From Endozoicomonas gorgoniicola (GTDB lineage: Bacteria; Pseudomonadota; Gammaproteobacteria; Pseudomonadales; Endozoicomonadaceae), in contig NZ_JAPFCC010000001.1 in NCBI RefSeq assembly GCF_025562715.2, positions 3,490,501-3,554,500 on the forward strand: 64,000 bases of DNA. Direction: 5' to 3'. Numbering within the stretch: position 1 is the stretch's first letter; each line of letters opens with the position of its first letter. Below the pieces are notes generated by a model. It was not told where the DNA came from. It worked only from the letters and a program-made list of their open reading frames with translations, and made no database searches. This document shows positions 9,310 through 17,629 of the stretch, piece by piece. A program made the translations under genes and the position numbers.

Positions 9310-10347
9310 TCAGTCAGTAGACAGCAGATCCATACGATGCTTATCCATCATTTCCAGCGCACGGCCACCACCACGGGCCACGCAGGTCAGAGGGTCTTCA
9401 GCAATCAGAACCGGCAGCCCTGTCTCTTCACTGATCAGCTTGTCCAGGTCGCGCAGCAGTGCGCCACCTCCGGTCAACACCATGCCACGTTCTGCAATGT
9501 CTGAAGCCAGTTCCGGTGGAGACTGCTCCAGAGCACTCTTGACCGCCTGAACAATAGCACTGAGGGACTCCTGCAGTGCATCCAGAATTTCAGCACTGTT
9601 CAGCGTGAAGCTGCGCGGAATACCTTCTGCCAGATTGCGACCACGCACATCAATTTCCAGCAGTTCATCACTTGGGTAAGCAATCGCAATTTCCTGCTTG
9701 ATGCGTTCTGCCGTGGCGTCACCAATCAGGCTGCCATAATTGCGACGAACATAAGTCACAATGGCATCGTCAAAGCGGTCACCACCAAGACGGATAGACT
9801 CGGAATAAACAACACCGCTCAGGGAGATAATAGCGATTTCAGTGGTACCACCACCGATATCCACCACCATGGAACCGCTGGCTTCTTCAACGGGCATACC
9901 AGCACCGATGGCTGCCGCCATTGGCTCCTCGATCAGGTATACCTCACGGGCTCCGGCACCCATAACGGATTCGCGGATAGCCCGTCGTTCAACCTTGGTA
10001 GATTTACACGGCACGCACACGAGAACCCGTGGGCTTGGTTGAATAAAACTGTTCTCATGCACCTTATTGATAAAGTGCTGGAGCATTCGTTCACACACGT
10101 CAAAGTCGGCGATAACGCCGTCTTTCATAGGACGAATCGCTGTGATATTGCCTGGTGTACGACCCAGCATGCGCTTGGCGTCAGCACCAACCGCTACCAC
10201 ACTCTTTTGCGATCCCAGATTGCGAATGGCCACAACCGATGGCTCATTCAGGACAATGCCCTTTTCACGGACATAGACCAGTGTATTGGCGGTTCCCAAG
10301 TCGATCGACAAATCGCTGGAAAACAGACCCCGTAACCTTTTCAGCAT
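9310..10347 (-). CDS. mreB: Actin-like rod shape protein MreB
   Basis: 345 residues, full length. The actin-fold phosphate loops are visible: DLGTANTLVYV near residue 17 and VDIGGGTTEIAIIS near residue 160, and the adenosine motif TGGGALLRDLD lies near residue 290. The N-terminal MLKRLRGLFSSDLS is the expected membrane-binding amphipathic helix. MreB filaments direct lateral wall synthesis. It is the first gene of the mreBCD-maf-rng-yhdP cluster. About 185 bp separate it from mreC, so mreC may also have its own promoter. Confidence 0.97.
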   Translation of the reverse strand: MLKRLRGLFSSDLSIDLGTANTLVYVREKGIVLNEPSVVAIRNLGSQKSVVAVGADAKRMLGRTPGNITAIRPMKDGVIADFDVCERMLQHFINKVHENSFIQPSPRVLVCVPCKSTKVERRAIRESVMGAGAREVYLIEEPMAAAIGAGMPVEEASGSMVVDIGGGTTEIAIISLSGVVYSESIRLGGDRFDDAIVTYVRRNYGSLIGDATAERIKQEIAIAYPSDELLEIDVRGRNLAEGIPRSFTLNSAEILDALQESLSAIVQAVKSALEQSPPELASDIAERGMVLTGGGALLRDLDKLISEETGLPVLIAEDPLTCVARGGGRALEMMDKHRMDLLSTD

Positions 10348-10622
10348 CTTGTGAGTTACCTTGACTCAAGGCTTTCTTTAAAATGGCGCAAACTCTATCA
10401 ACGCATGATATTCAGAGCAAGCATCAAATCCTAGCACTTCTTTGTTCTGACAGGGTATTTATCTCATAAATCAGTCTGGTTTTGTATAGAAAACAGCCAG
10501 TAGCATGAAGCGCACCTGCACAGTGGAACGGACTCAGGAGGATATACACACTCTCCGGGAACCACTGGATAATTCGCCGTATCCGATCACCAAAAACCAA
10601 AGGCATAGTTAATTAACCCTGT

Positions 10623-10662
10623 CTTAGGAGTCTATCGGACTTAAGTCCGATAGACTCCTAAG
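10623..10662. repeat. 40-bp perfect palindrome without spacer
   Basis: The left arm CTTAGGAGTCTATCGGACTT is followed immediately by its exact reverse complement. The lack of a loop argues against a terminator. The position is 11 bp outside the left inverted repeat of the island. It may be a cruciform, a recombination site or a dispersed repetitive palindrome. Confidence 0.9.
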
Positions 10663-10672
10663 GTAAAAGTTA

Positions 10673-10710
10673 CCGGAAAGTTGCTCATGTGAAAACCACT
10701 TGGGTCAATA
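10673..10710. repeat. Left copy of 38-bp imperfect inverted repeat (IR)
   Basis: This sequence, beginning CCGGAAAGTTGCTCATGTG, matches the reverse complement of 13999-14036 at 35 of 38 positions. The two copies bracket the two-gene island between mreB and gatC, and so could be the ends of a mobile unit. Confidence 0.8.
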
Positions 10711-10860
10711 GTTACAAAACGTTTATGTCAGCCTGACCAATTTCTTCGTTGAAGGGCTTATTTCAGAAGGGTTTTAGCAAAAAAATGAACTTTTTTTGCT
10801 TTTCCAATTCTAAGGGGTTATCTGAAAATATCTCTATTTCTACCGAAAAGGACCGAGTCA

Positions 10861-12003
10861 GTGACAACGAAACTATCTTTTATCCTTCTGTTTGCAGGAT
10901 TTTATGCTGTTGCTTCACCATTGATACCAGAAAATCCCATATCCTTTGCCAATGATATAAGCGACGAAGATTTCAAAAGCAGCTGCAATGGGTACATAAC
11001 GAACAGTGTTATGGATGATTTTCAAAAAGAAAATTTCTGTTCAGAAATGTCATACCAAAGAAGAAGACTCAAGCACGAGCCTGACTCGACCTATTGGAAG
11101 CCTCATAATCGGCTAACGTTTAACCTCAGCTATCGCGGACAGATCTCTGGCAAATACTATGAAGCAAAGATATTTCGAACTAATGAACATAAAAAACTTA
11201 TTGGTTACATTAAGAAGCTAACTGATGATTATCAGTCAAAAGATAAGCAGGGTTTGATATCGGATCTGAATAAAGCCGGGATTTACTTCTTATTTCCGGT
11301 CTTGACCTATACCCTGGACTACCCGGAGCAGTCTGTAGCTATCAGTAGTGGCGACGTACCAGGCACCTACGCAGATGATATAAAGGGATCACTACACTAC
11401 TCAGATGTCGATGTATTAATCAATATTCAAAGGAATTTTTTTACCAATATAGGTGAAATGGTGGCTATTCTGGACAAACATGTCGGAGCGAACTCACCGG
11501 GTGAAAGGTTCGATATACCAAATTTCATTTCATCACAACATGCCCTTTTCCAGGCAAGGAAAAGATATCCTGACCTGTATATTCCCATAGCAGAACTGGA
11601 GTCGGGTAAGAACAGCTCATACCGCAACTTTAAAACTTTTGTCTGGTTTATTGGTTATGAAAACTACAAAGTAGTCGAGCGCATAAATTCAAACAATAGA
11701 TTTGATAAGAAGGATTGGGTAGAGAATCAGAAAGTTGCCAATTTTGCCATCGAGTCTTTTAAAGTTATCAGAGATGCCTACTTCGAATATGTCCGTAAAA
11801 ATACAGATGAGAATGGTTACTTCCATGGCACAGAAAAGAAACCGCTTATGGCAGAGGTTGACTTTGATGATCTGTTAGAGGTGCTACAATCGAAAGCCCA
11901 CCATGAGGGCATATACAACGTCATCAAAACTAACCGGGACGTAGGTTTTGATCCGGGCAAAATGAACCTGGACAAACTAAAAAACAAACATACCGAACTT
12001 TAA
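10861..12003 (+). CDS. Secreted protein of unknown function
   Basis: 380 residues from a GTG at 10861, which has AAGGA 8 nt upstream. The N-terminus (TTKLSFILLFAGFYAVASP) is a good Sec signal peptide. The rest is rich in Lys, Asp, Tyr and Asn with no transmembrane segment, and I recognise no family. The gene is visibly more AT-rich than its mre and gat neighbours, which fits acquisition by transfer. It lies in the inverted-repeat island together with a serpin. There is no evidence for enzymatic motifs. Confidence 0.7.
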   Translation: MTTKLSFILLFAGFYAVASPLIPENPISFANDISDEDFKSSCNGYITNSVMDDFQKENFCSEMSYQRRRLKHEPDSTYWKPHNRLTFNLSYRGQISGKYYEAKIFRTNEHKKLIGYIKKLTDDYQSKDKQGLISDLNKAGIYFLFPVLTYTLDYPEQSVAISSGDVPGTYADDIKGSLHYSDVDVLINIQRNFFTNIGEMVAILDKHVGANSPGERFDIPNFISSQHALFQARKRYPDLYIPIAELESGKNSSYRNFKTFVWFIGYENYKVVERINSNNRFDKKDWVENQKVANFAIESFKVIRDAYFEYVRKNTDENGYFHGTEKKPLMAEVDFDDLLEVLQSKAHHEGIYNVIKTNRDVGFDPGKMNLDKLKNKHTEL

Positions 12004-12238
12004 GGTCTGTTAATCACGCAATGTTGCAAAAAGGTGTAAAGGTGCGGAATAAACTCTGAACCTTCATCCCTCCGAAATCCCTACGAAGACAGGGAACCAT
12101 GATTTGTAGTGTTTTTCCAAAAAAGCCCCCGGGTCTGGAAAACCAAAAAAGTTCATTTTCTGTTTATTATTGTCTTGCCTCTTTTTTGTTGTCTAGACTG
12201 GACTTCGACATCACATAACATCAAATCTGAGGTGTTAA

Positions 12239-13582
12239 ATGAAGCTGTTAACTAAAAGAGTTATTGATAAGCTTATTCAATCCGGAATGTTTTCTGTCCT
12301 GTTTTTTTCCGTTTGTTTATTGTGTTTCCCTTTGCAGGTTTATTCTGTCAATAAAGAGTGTCCGAACTGTCAGGCAAATTATAATGATGAAGACTTTCCC
12401 GACTGTCCGTTATGTAATTCAGAACCCGATCATCAGGAAGTGCCTTCCCAGTCTTTACTTGAGCACATCCAGAATCAGGCTTTACGACTATTCGTTCAGG
12501 CCGCGCAATTGCAAGTTAATTTTGTACTTTCCCCTGATAGCGTGTTTCGAACGCTGTTACTGATATTTGGAGCGTCTGCCGGTGAAACCAGGTCAGAACT
12601 TAGCAGGTATTTGACAGGAGAGGATGATTCCGCTTCCGGGCAAGGGGCGGTCGCTAATCTGGCAGAGGAGCAGGGCGCGACAGCGGCAGACGGGGAAGGG
12701 GCTGTTTACTTATCGGCAAATGCTGTAGTGGTATCTTCTGAGCTTGGTATTAGGGAAAGCTATCGAAACGCGCTTGAGCAGCAGGACAATACTGTTCTTC
12801 ATGACGGTATTGATTTCTCGAATACTCCTGCTCTGAAAAAATTAGCTGGTAAGCTTAATGAATATTTCTGCAGAGTCACCCGGGGGATGATTCCATCTCC
12901 CTGCTCAGCTTCAGACTGGAAAGAAAATCAGTCGGTATTATTTATGAATGCGGTCTACTTTTCGGGGGACTGGGAAGATGAATTTGATAGAAACCTGAAC
13001 TTAGAGTTTACTTTGGCTAATGGTGAGCGGGTGCATTTGATAGACTCTATGGAGCGGAACATTGAGAATGGCAGATATGCTTATTACGAATTCTGGCGTG
13101 CTGCTGCCATTCCTTATCAGGGGGATTATGAGATGGTTTTTGTCTTACCTCCGAATGACACCATGCCCAATGAGGTATCACCAGAAATAATAATTGGGCT
13201 GTTCTCATCGTTCCAGACTGTAGAAAAACTTCATGTTGAGATGCCATCTTTTTCGTCCCAATCCAAGGTCAGTTTAAATGCTCCACTGGATCAGTCAGGC
13301 CTGTCTAGTTTGTTCACACCAGGAGCTGCAAATTGGGGGGGGATGGTCGCAAGTTCGCCAAGCCCTTTTTCCATAAGTCGTATTACCCAGGATTGCCACA
13401 TAAGGGTTGATCGAAAAGGAACCGAAGCTGCGGCTTTTACGAGGTCGTATGCTACATTTTTGTCTGCAAGATTCTACCCGAAGGAGATCATTTTTGACCA
13501 TCCGTATCTTTATATATTACGTCACAAAGAAACAGGCAGGATAATCTTTATTGGGCAAGTTTATGACCCTCAGCCGGAGTAA
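12239..13582 (+). CDS. Secreted serpin (serine protease inhibitor) with zinc-ribbon-like N-terminus
   Basis: 447 residues. After a signal-like hydrophobic segment (about 17-36) come four cysteines, C41, C44, C56 and C59, in a C-x2-C-x11-C-x2-C pattern. The serpin fold follows: NFVLSPDSVFRTLLLIFGAS, NAVYFSGDWEDEFD, VEMPSFSSQSKVSL, and the C-terminal FDHPYLYILRHKETGRIIFIGQV. The reactive loop begins GTEAAAF at residue 394, an inhibitory-type hinge. Counting 15 residues from the hinge Gly as in alpha-1-antitrypsin gives P1 Leu408 and P1' Ser409, suggesting chymotrypsin- or elastase-like targets. Serpins trap serine or cysteine proteases irreversibly. Bacterial examples are scattered and thought to be acquired. 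The zinc-ribbon addition is unusual. Confidence 0.88.
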   Translation: MKLLTKRVIDKLIQSGMFSVLFFSVCLLCFPLQVYSVNKECPNCQANYNDEDFPDCPLCNSEPDHQEVPSQSLLEHIQNQALRLFVQAAQLQVNFVLSPDSVFRTLLLIFGASAGETRSELSRYLTGEDDSASGQGAVANLAEEQGATAADGEGAVYLSANAVVVSSELGIRESYRNALEQQDNTVLHDGIDFSNTPALKKLAGKLNEYFCRVTRGMIPSPCSASDWKENQSVLFMNAVYFSGDWEDEFDRNLNLEFTLANGERVHLIDSMERNIENGRYAYYEFWRAAAIPYQGDYEMVFVLPPNDTMPNEVSPEIIIGLFSSFQTVEKLHVEMPSFSSQSKVSLNAPLDQSGLSSLFTPGAANWGGMVASSPSPFSISRITQDCHIRVDRKGTEAAAFTRSYATFLSARFYPKEIIFDHPYLYILRHKETGRIIFIGQVYDPQPE

Positions 13583-13684
13583 ACGATTTTCGGGCAAAGG
13601 AGATGAGCGCAGAATTCGAATCATAACTCCGGGCTTGTGCTTGTCACCGGCGTTCTGGCGTCGAAGGGATTGGGGCAGACTGAC
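13583..13684. other. Short region between the serpin gene and the IS200/IS605-type element
   Basis: The first bases after the serpin stop hold no clear terminator. On the minus strand, the bases just beyond the right end of the adjacent element (about 13663-13684) would be the guide segment if that element made an omega-RNA. Confidence 0.4.
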
Positions 13685-13982
13685 TTGACATCCTCCCCGC
13701 CCTGAAGGACGGGGATTCCTGTTAGTCACCTAACAGGTTCCTGTTTCACAGTTCGTTGCTCAGGGAACAGCTTGGTTATCGCATAAAAGTTCCACAGTGG
13801 GAACTTTTACGGTGACGAGCCAACCCATGTTCCCCAAGTCTCACACGAACTCCGCAGGCTTAACATTCCTCTAGCCCAGAGGTAGGTCTGCAAGAGACAA
13901 GAAGAAAATAGTGCATAGGCTTGCTCTACGCAAGCCCCACTTACATCCCCGCACTAAAAGTACGGGGTTTTACGTGGATTCG
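13685..13982 (-). mobile_element. Non-autonomous IS200/IS605-type element (PATE) with omega-RNA-like structure, no tnpA or tnpB
   Basis: On the minus strand this ~298-bp unit starts after TTTAT and soon forms a left-end hairpin (13947-13967, CCCCGTAC/GTGCGGGG). It ends with the right-end hairpin (13695-13714, CCCCGTCC-TTCA-GGGCGGGG) followed by AGGATGTCAA. This is the arrangement of IS200/IS605 ends. Both hairpins contain a U.G pair only when read as minus-strand RNA, which agrees with the orientation. Between them lie further perfect hairpins (13718-13737 CCTGTTAG/CTAACAGG; about 13785-13807 AAAGTTCC/GGAACTTT). No transposase or tnpB frame is present. The 3' half resembles the reRNA/omega-RNA that TnpB uses. 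Exact ends are inferred. Confidence 0.65.
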
Positions 13983-13998
13983 ATAAACCTTGCATAGG

Positions 13999-14036
13999 TA
14001 TTGACTCAGGTGGTTTCCACATGAGCAACTTTCCGG
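13999..14036. repeat. Right copy of 38-bp imperfect inverted repeat (IR)
   Basis: Reverse complement of 10673-10710 with three mismatches in 38 positions. It lies just outside the IS200/IS605-type element and about 170 bp before gatC. Confidence 0.8.
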
Positions 14037-14133
14037 CTTCGATCTGGCAAACCAGAAAAAGTATTGTTAAATTTAATCACGCCAACACCTTGAGATTCCT
14101 CCCCATAGACCATACATTTAGCGATTATTTTTG

Positions 14134-14169
14134 GTATTTGCACTGACGCCTGCCTGTCAGTGCAAATAC
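14134..14169 (+). promoter_or_regulatory. Perfect 14-bp hairpin in the gatC leader
   Basis: GTATTTGCACTGAC, an 8-nt loop, then GTCAGTGCAAATAC. The hairpin ends 37 nt before the gatC ATG. It has no following T-run on the plus strand, so it is more likely an operator or mRNA leader structure than a terminator. Whether it belongs to gatCAB control or to the end of the island is not known. Confidence 0.5.
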
Positions 14170-14206
14170 GTTGCCCCAATTCAAGCACCCGATTCCGGAG
14201 ATCACC

Positions 14207-14494
14207 ATGGCTATTGATGCCTCTGAAATTCAGAAGGTTGCCCATTTGGCACGCCTGTCTATTGATGACAGCCAGGTAGAAGCCACCGCTGGCACCATCA
14301 GTAAAATTCTGGATCTGGTGGACCAGATGCAGTCTGTAAATACCGACAACGTAGAGCCTATGGCCCACCCTCTGGACGCAACCCAGCGTCTGCGTGAAGA
14401 CGTTGTGACCGAACCTGATAATCGCGAAAAACTGCAGAGCTGCGCGCCTTCGGTCGAGGACGGCCTGTTCCTGGTACCCAGGGTTATTGAATGA
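14207..14494 (+). CDS. gatC: Asp-tRNA(Asn)/Glu-tRNA(Gln) amidotransferase subunit C
   Basis: 95 residues from the ATG at 14207, which has GGAG 7 nt upstream; a longer frame from 14171 has no such support. The protein begins with the GatC pattern IQKVAHLARLSIDD and includes VEPMAHPLDATQRLREDVV near the middle. GatC stabilises the GatA-GatB heterodimer that converts misacylated Glu-tRNA(Gln) or Asp-tRNA(Asn) to the amide form. It is followed by gatA and gatB in the usual order. Confidence 0.95.
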   Translation: MAIDASEIQKVAHLARLSIDDSQVEATAGTISKILDLVDQMQSVNTDNVEPMAHPLDATQRLREDVVTEPDNREKLQSCAPSVEDGLFLVPRVIE

Positions 14495-14601
14495 TTGCTG
14501 ATTCATTGATAGCCGGACTCAACCAGACCAGCTCCTGACACGATGTTCTAACACTCTGTCCTGACACTTTTTGTCCTGACACTTTGCGATTGACAAACAC
14601 C

Positions 14602-16053
14602 ATGTACGAAAAAACTCTTTCCGAACAAAGCCAGGCATTAGCTGCTGGCGATATTTCCAGTGTCGAACTGACACAGAGCTATCTGGACCGCATTAAGCAG
14701 CTGGATGCCGACTACAACAGCTTCATTACAGTCACTGAAGAACTGGCCCTGACACAGGCAAAAAAAGCCGACGAGCGTCGTACAGCTGGTGATGCCTCTG
14801 CCCTGACCGGTATTCCGCTGGCTCATAAAGACCTCTTCTGCACCGAAGGTGTTAAAACCACCTGCGGCTCCAATATTCTGGACAACTTTGTTGCCCCTTA
14901 CGAGTCCACCGTGACCCGCAAGTTCAGGGAAGCCAGTGCCGTGATGCTGGGTAAAACCAACATGGACGAATTCGCCATGGGTTCTTCCAACGAAAACAGC
15001 CATTACGGAGCCGTGAAAAACCCCTGGGATACCAAAGCTATTCCCGGCGGATCGTCCGGTGGTTCAGCTGCCTGTGTAGCTGCCCGTCTGGCAGCCGGCG
15101 CTACCGGTACTGACACTGGCGGCTCCATTCGCCAGCCAGCTTCTCACTGTGGCATTACCGGTCTGAAACCAACCTATGGTCGTGTATCCCGTTACGGCAT
15201 GATCGCCTACGCATCCAGCCTTGACCAGGCAGGCCCAATGGCAAAGACCGCTGAAGACTGCGCCCTGATGCTGAATACCATGGCAGGCTTTGATCACCGC
15301 GATTCCACCTGCATGGATCGTGAAGTACCGGATTACACCGCCACTCTGAACGACTCCCTGGAAGGCATGACCATTGGCCTGCCAAAAGAGTACTTCTCCA
15401 CAGGACTGGACGCTGCGGTTGAACAGCGCATCCGTGATGCCGTTGCTGAATACGAAAAACTGGGCGCTACAGTAAAAGAAGTCAGCCTGCCAAACCTGGA
15501 GCTGTCCATTCCATCCTATTACGTGATAGCCCCGGCAGAGGCTTCCACCAACCTGTCCCGTTTCGACGGTGCGCGTTTTGGTCATCGCTGTGAAAACCCG
15601 GCTGACCTGATGGATATGTACAAGCGCAGCCGCAGCGAAGGTTTTGGCGAAGAAGTCAAACGTCGTATTCTGGTAGGCACCTATGCCCTGTCTGCCGGTT
15701 ATTACGATGCTTACTACCGCAAGGCACAGCAAATCCGTCGTATGATTCGTGACGATTTCATGAATGCCTTCGAACAGTGCGACATCATTATGGGGCCAAA
15801 CGCTCCAACGCCTGCGTTCAACATCGGCGAAAAGAGCGATGACCCGGTAGCCATGTACCTGTCCGATATCTATACACTGTCTGTTAACCTGGCAGGTTTG
15901 CCGGGTATGTCGGTACCTGCAGGTATCGTTGAAGGCCGTCCGGTGGGTCTGCAGATGATTGGTCGCCATTTCGATGAAGGCCGTCTGCTGAATGCTGCAC
16001 ACCGCTTCCAGCAAGTCACCGACTTCCACAAAGCCAGTCCTTTTAAAGCCTGA
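14602..16053 (+). CDS. gatA: Asp-tRNA(Asn)/Glu-tRNA(Gln) amidotransferase subunit A
   Basis: 483 residues from the ATG at 14602 (a TTG at 14584 is in frame but less likely). The amidase signature is present: the catalytic Lys in PLAHKDLF, the Ser-cis-Ser region PGGSSGGSAA and the nucleophile region DTGGSIRQPA. GatA releases ammonia from glutamine or asparagine for the GatB transamidation site. The gatC-gatA gap contains a short direct repeat (CCTGACAC and TCCTGACACTTT copies at about 14534-14585) and no obvious strong ribosome binding site. Confidence 0.97.
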   Translation: MYEKTLSEQSQALAAGDISSVELTQSYLDRIKQLDADYNSFITVTEELALTQAKKADERRTAGDASALTGIPLAHKDLFCTEGVKTTCGSNILDNFVAPYESTVTRKFREASAVMLGKTNMDEFAMGSSNENSHYGAVKNPWDTKAIPGGSSGGSAACVAARLAAGATGTDTGGSIRQPASHCGITGLKPTYGRVSRYGMIAYASSLDQAGPMAKTAEDCALMLNTMAGFDHRDSTCMDREVPDYTATLNDSLEGMTIGLPKEYFSTGLDAAVEQRIRDAVAEYEKLGATVKEVSLPNLELSIPSYYVIAPAEASTNLSRFDGARFGHRCENPADLMDMYKRSRSEGFGEEVKRRILVGTYALSAGYYDAYYRKAQQIRRMIRDDFMNAFEQCDIIMGPNAPTPAFNIGEKSDDPVAMYLSDIYTLSVNLAGLPGMSVPAGIVEGRPVGLQMIGRHFDEGRLLNAAHRFQQVTDFHKASPFKA

Positions 16054-16070
16054 TACTGAGGTAACATACA

Positions 16071-17516
16071 ATGCAATGGGAAACAGTGATCGGGCTGGAA
16101 ATTCACGTACAGCTCGCAACCAAAACCAAAATTTTCTCCGGCGCGTCCACGGCGTTCGGTGCTGAACCAAACACCCAGGCCTGCGCCGTTGACCTGGGTC
16201 TGCCGGGTGTACTGCCTGTCGTGAACGAAGAAGCCATTAACATGGCCCTCAAATTTGGTCTGGGTGTTGATGCAGAGATCAACCGTGTCAACGTATTCGA
16301 GCGTAAGAACTACTTCTACCCGGACCTGCCAAAAGGCTACCAGACCACCCAGCTGGACAAACCTATCGTTGGTGCAGGTCATGTCGACATCACCCTGAAA
16401 GATGGCTCGACCAAGAGCATTCGCATCCATCATGCGCATCTGGAAGAAGACGCAGGTAAAAGTCTGCACGAAGATTATCACGGTATGTCCGGTATCGACC
16501 TGAACCGTGCAGGCACGCCACTGATCGAAATCGTGACCGAGCCTGATCTGCGCAATGCGGAAGAAGCCGTAGCCTTTGCCAAAAAACTGCACTCCATCGT
16601 CACCACGCTGGGCATCTGTGACGGTAACATGTCCCAGGGTTCCATGCGTTTTGACGTTAACGTTTCTGTTCGTCCAAAAGGCCAGGAAGAATTCGGTACC
16701 CGTACCGAAACCAAAAACCTGAACTCTTTCAAGTTCATGGAAGCGGCGATTCTGAAAGAAGTGGAACGCCAGATAGATGTGCTGGAAGATGGTGGCAAAA
16801 TCGTTCAGGAAACCCGCCTGTACAACGGTGACACCGGCGAAGCCCGCTCCATGCGTAGCAAGGAAGAAGCCAATGACTATCGTTACTTCCCCTGCCCGGA
16901 CCTGCTGCCAGTAGTAATTGAAGACAGCCGTCTGGAAAAACTGCGGGCTGACATGCCGGAAATGCCGGATGCGAAGAAGGCTCGTTTTATCAGCGAGTTT
17001 GGACTGAGTGATGTAGACGCAGATATCCTGTCCGGCGATCAGGCGACAGCCGACTTCTTTGAAGCCGCCGCTAAAGGCAGTGATGCCAGGCTGGCATCCA
17101 ACTGGGTACTGGGTGAAGTGTCCCGATCCCTGAACACCAATGAAATCGCCATTGCTAACAGCCCGGTCACTGCTGAGATGCTGGCAGGCCTGATCGTCCG
17201 TATCAAGGACAACACGATTTCCGGCAACATTGCCAAAAAGGTGTTTGAAGCCCTGTGGAACGGTGAAGGCAAAGACGCTGACGAAGTCATTGAGAAAAAA
17301 GGTCTGAAGCAGGTCACCGACACCGGTGCCATTGAAGTCATGATCGATGAAGTTCTGGCAGCCAATGTCCAGCAGGTCGAGAACTATCGTGCCGCACCTC
17401 CTGAAAAGCGCGGTAAGATGATCGGCTTCTTTGTGGGGCAGGCAATGAAGGCTTCCAAAGGCAAGGCTAACCCGGGAATGGTTAACCAGATTCTGAAGAA
17501 GAAGCTGGATAGCTAA
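16071..17516 (+). CDS. gatB: Asp-tRNA(Asn)/Glu-tRNA(Gln) amidotransferase subunit B
   Basis: 481 residues, full length. It begins WETVIGLEIHVQLATKTKIF, the GatB signature, and includes NVFERKNYFYPDLPKGYQTT and the kinase-like active-site block HLEEDAGKSLH. The C-terminal YqeY-like tRNA-binding tail ends GKANPGMVNQILKKKL. It phosphorylates the misacylated tRNA and transfers ammonia. It starts 17 bp after gatA with GAGGT upstream. Long frames on the opposite strand (15064-16170 and 15870-17588) are shadows of gatA and gatB. Confidence 0.97.
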   Translation: MQWETVIGLEIHVQLATKTKIFSGASTAFGAEPNTQACAVDLGLPGVLPVVNEEAINMALKFGLGVDAEINRVNVFERKNYFYPDLPKGYQTTQLDKPIVGAGHVDITLKDGSTKSIRIHHAHLEEDAGKSLHEDYHGMSGIDLNRAGTPLIEIVTEPDLRNAEEAVAFAKKLHSIVTTLGICDGNMSQGSMRFDVNVSVRPKGQEEFGTRTETKNLNSFKFMEAAILKEVERQIDVLEDGGKIVQETRLYNGDTGEARSMRSKEEANDYRYFPCPDLLPVVIEDSRLEKLRADMPEMPDAKKARFISEFGLSDVDADILSGDQATADFFEAAAKGSDARLASNWVLGEVSRSLNTNEIAIANSPVTAEMLAGLIVRIKDNTISGNIAKKVFEALWNGEGKDADEVIEKKGLKQVTDTGAIEVMIDEVLAANVQQVENYRAAPPEKRGKMIGFFVGQAMKASKGKANPGMVNQILKKKLDS

Positions 17517-17525
17517 AACCGCTAT

Positions 17526-17565
17526 AACGATGTGCTTTTTTACAGGCGCATCGTTTATTTCCCTC
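17526..17565 (+). terminator. Weak terminator-like hairpin after gatB
   Basis: AACGATGTGC pairs with GCGCATCGTT around a T-rich loop and is followed by TATTTCCC. It lies 10 bp after the gatB stop. The trailing T-run is poor. Confidence 0.4.
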
Positions 17566-17629
17566 TTATTCAGATTAATATCATTCACCCCCCATTGCGT
17601 AAACGGTCTCTTATAACGGTAACTTGATC

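Larger units (their letters stand above)
10348..10860. other. Intergenic region upstream of mreB, left edge of accessory island
   Basis: This 513-bp stretch should hold the mreB promoter on the minus strand. It also holds a 40-bp perfect palindrome (10623-10662) and the left copy of a 38-bp inverted repeat (10673-10710). A 68-residue reading frame at 10749-10955 overlaps the next gene out of frame and lacks family features, so I do not call it. Confidence 0.6.

Noticed and set aside
10749..10955. 68-residue frame before the secreted protein in the island
   Set aside because: It overlaps the start of 10861-12003 in another frame. The GTG at 10861 has a good ribosome binding site and signal peptide, so the small frame is not needed.
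13718..13807. Rho-independent terminator of the serpin gene
   Set aside because: The hairpins here belong to the IS200/IS605-type element read on the minus strand and lack T-runs on the plus strand.
15870..17588. 572-residue frame on the minus strand opposite gatB (and 15064-16170 opposite gatA)
   Set aside because: Antisense shadows of well conserved genes. They lack family features and have repetitive residue composition typical of reverse frames.
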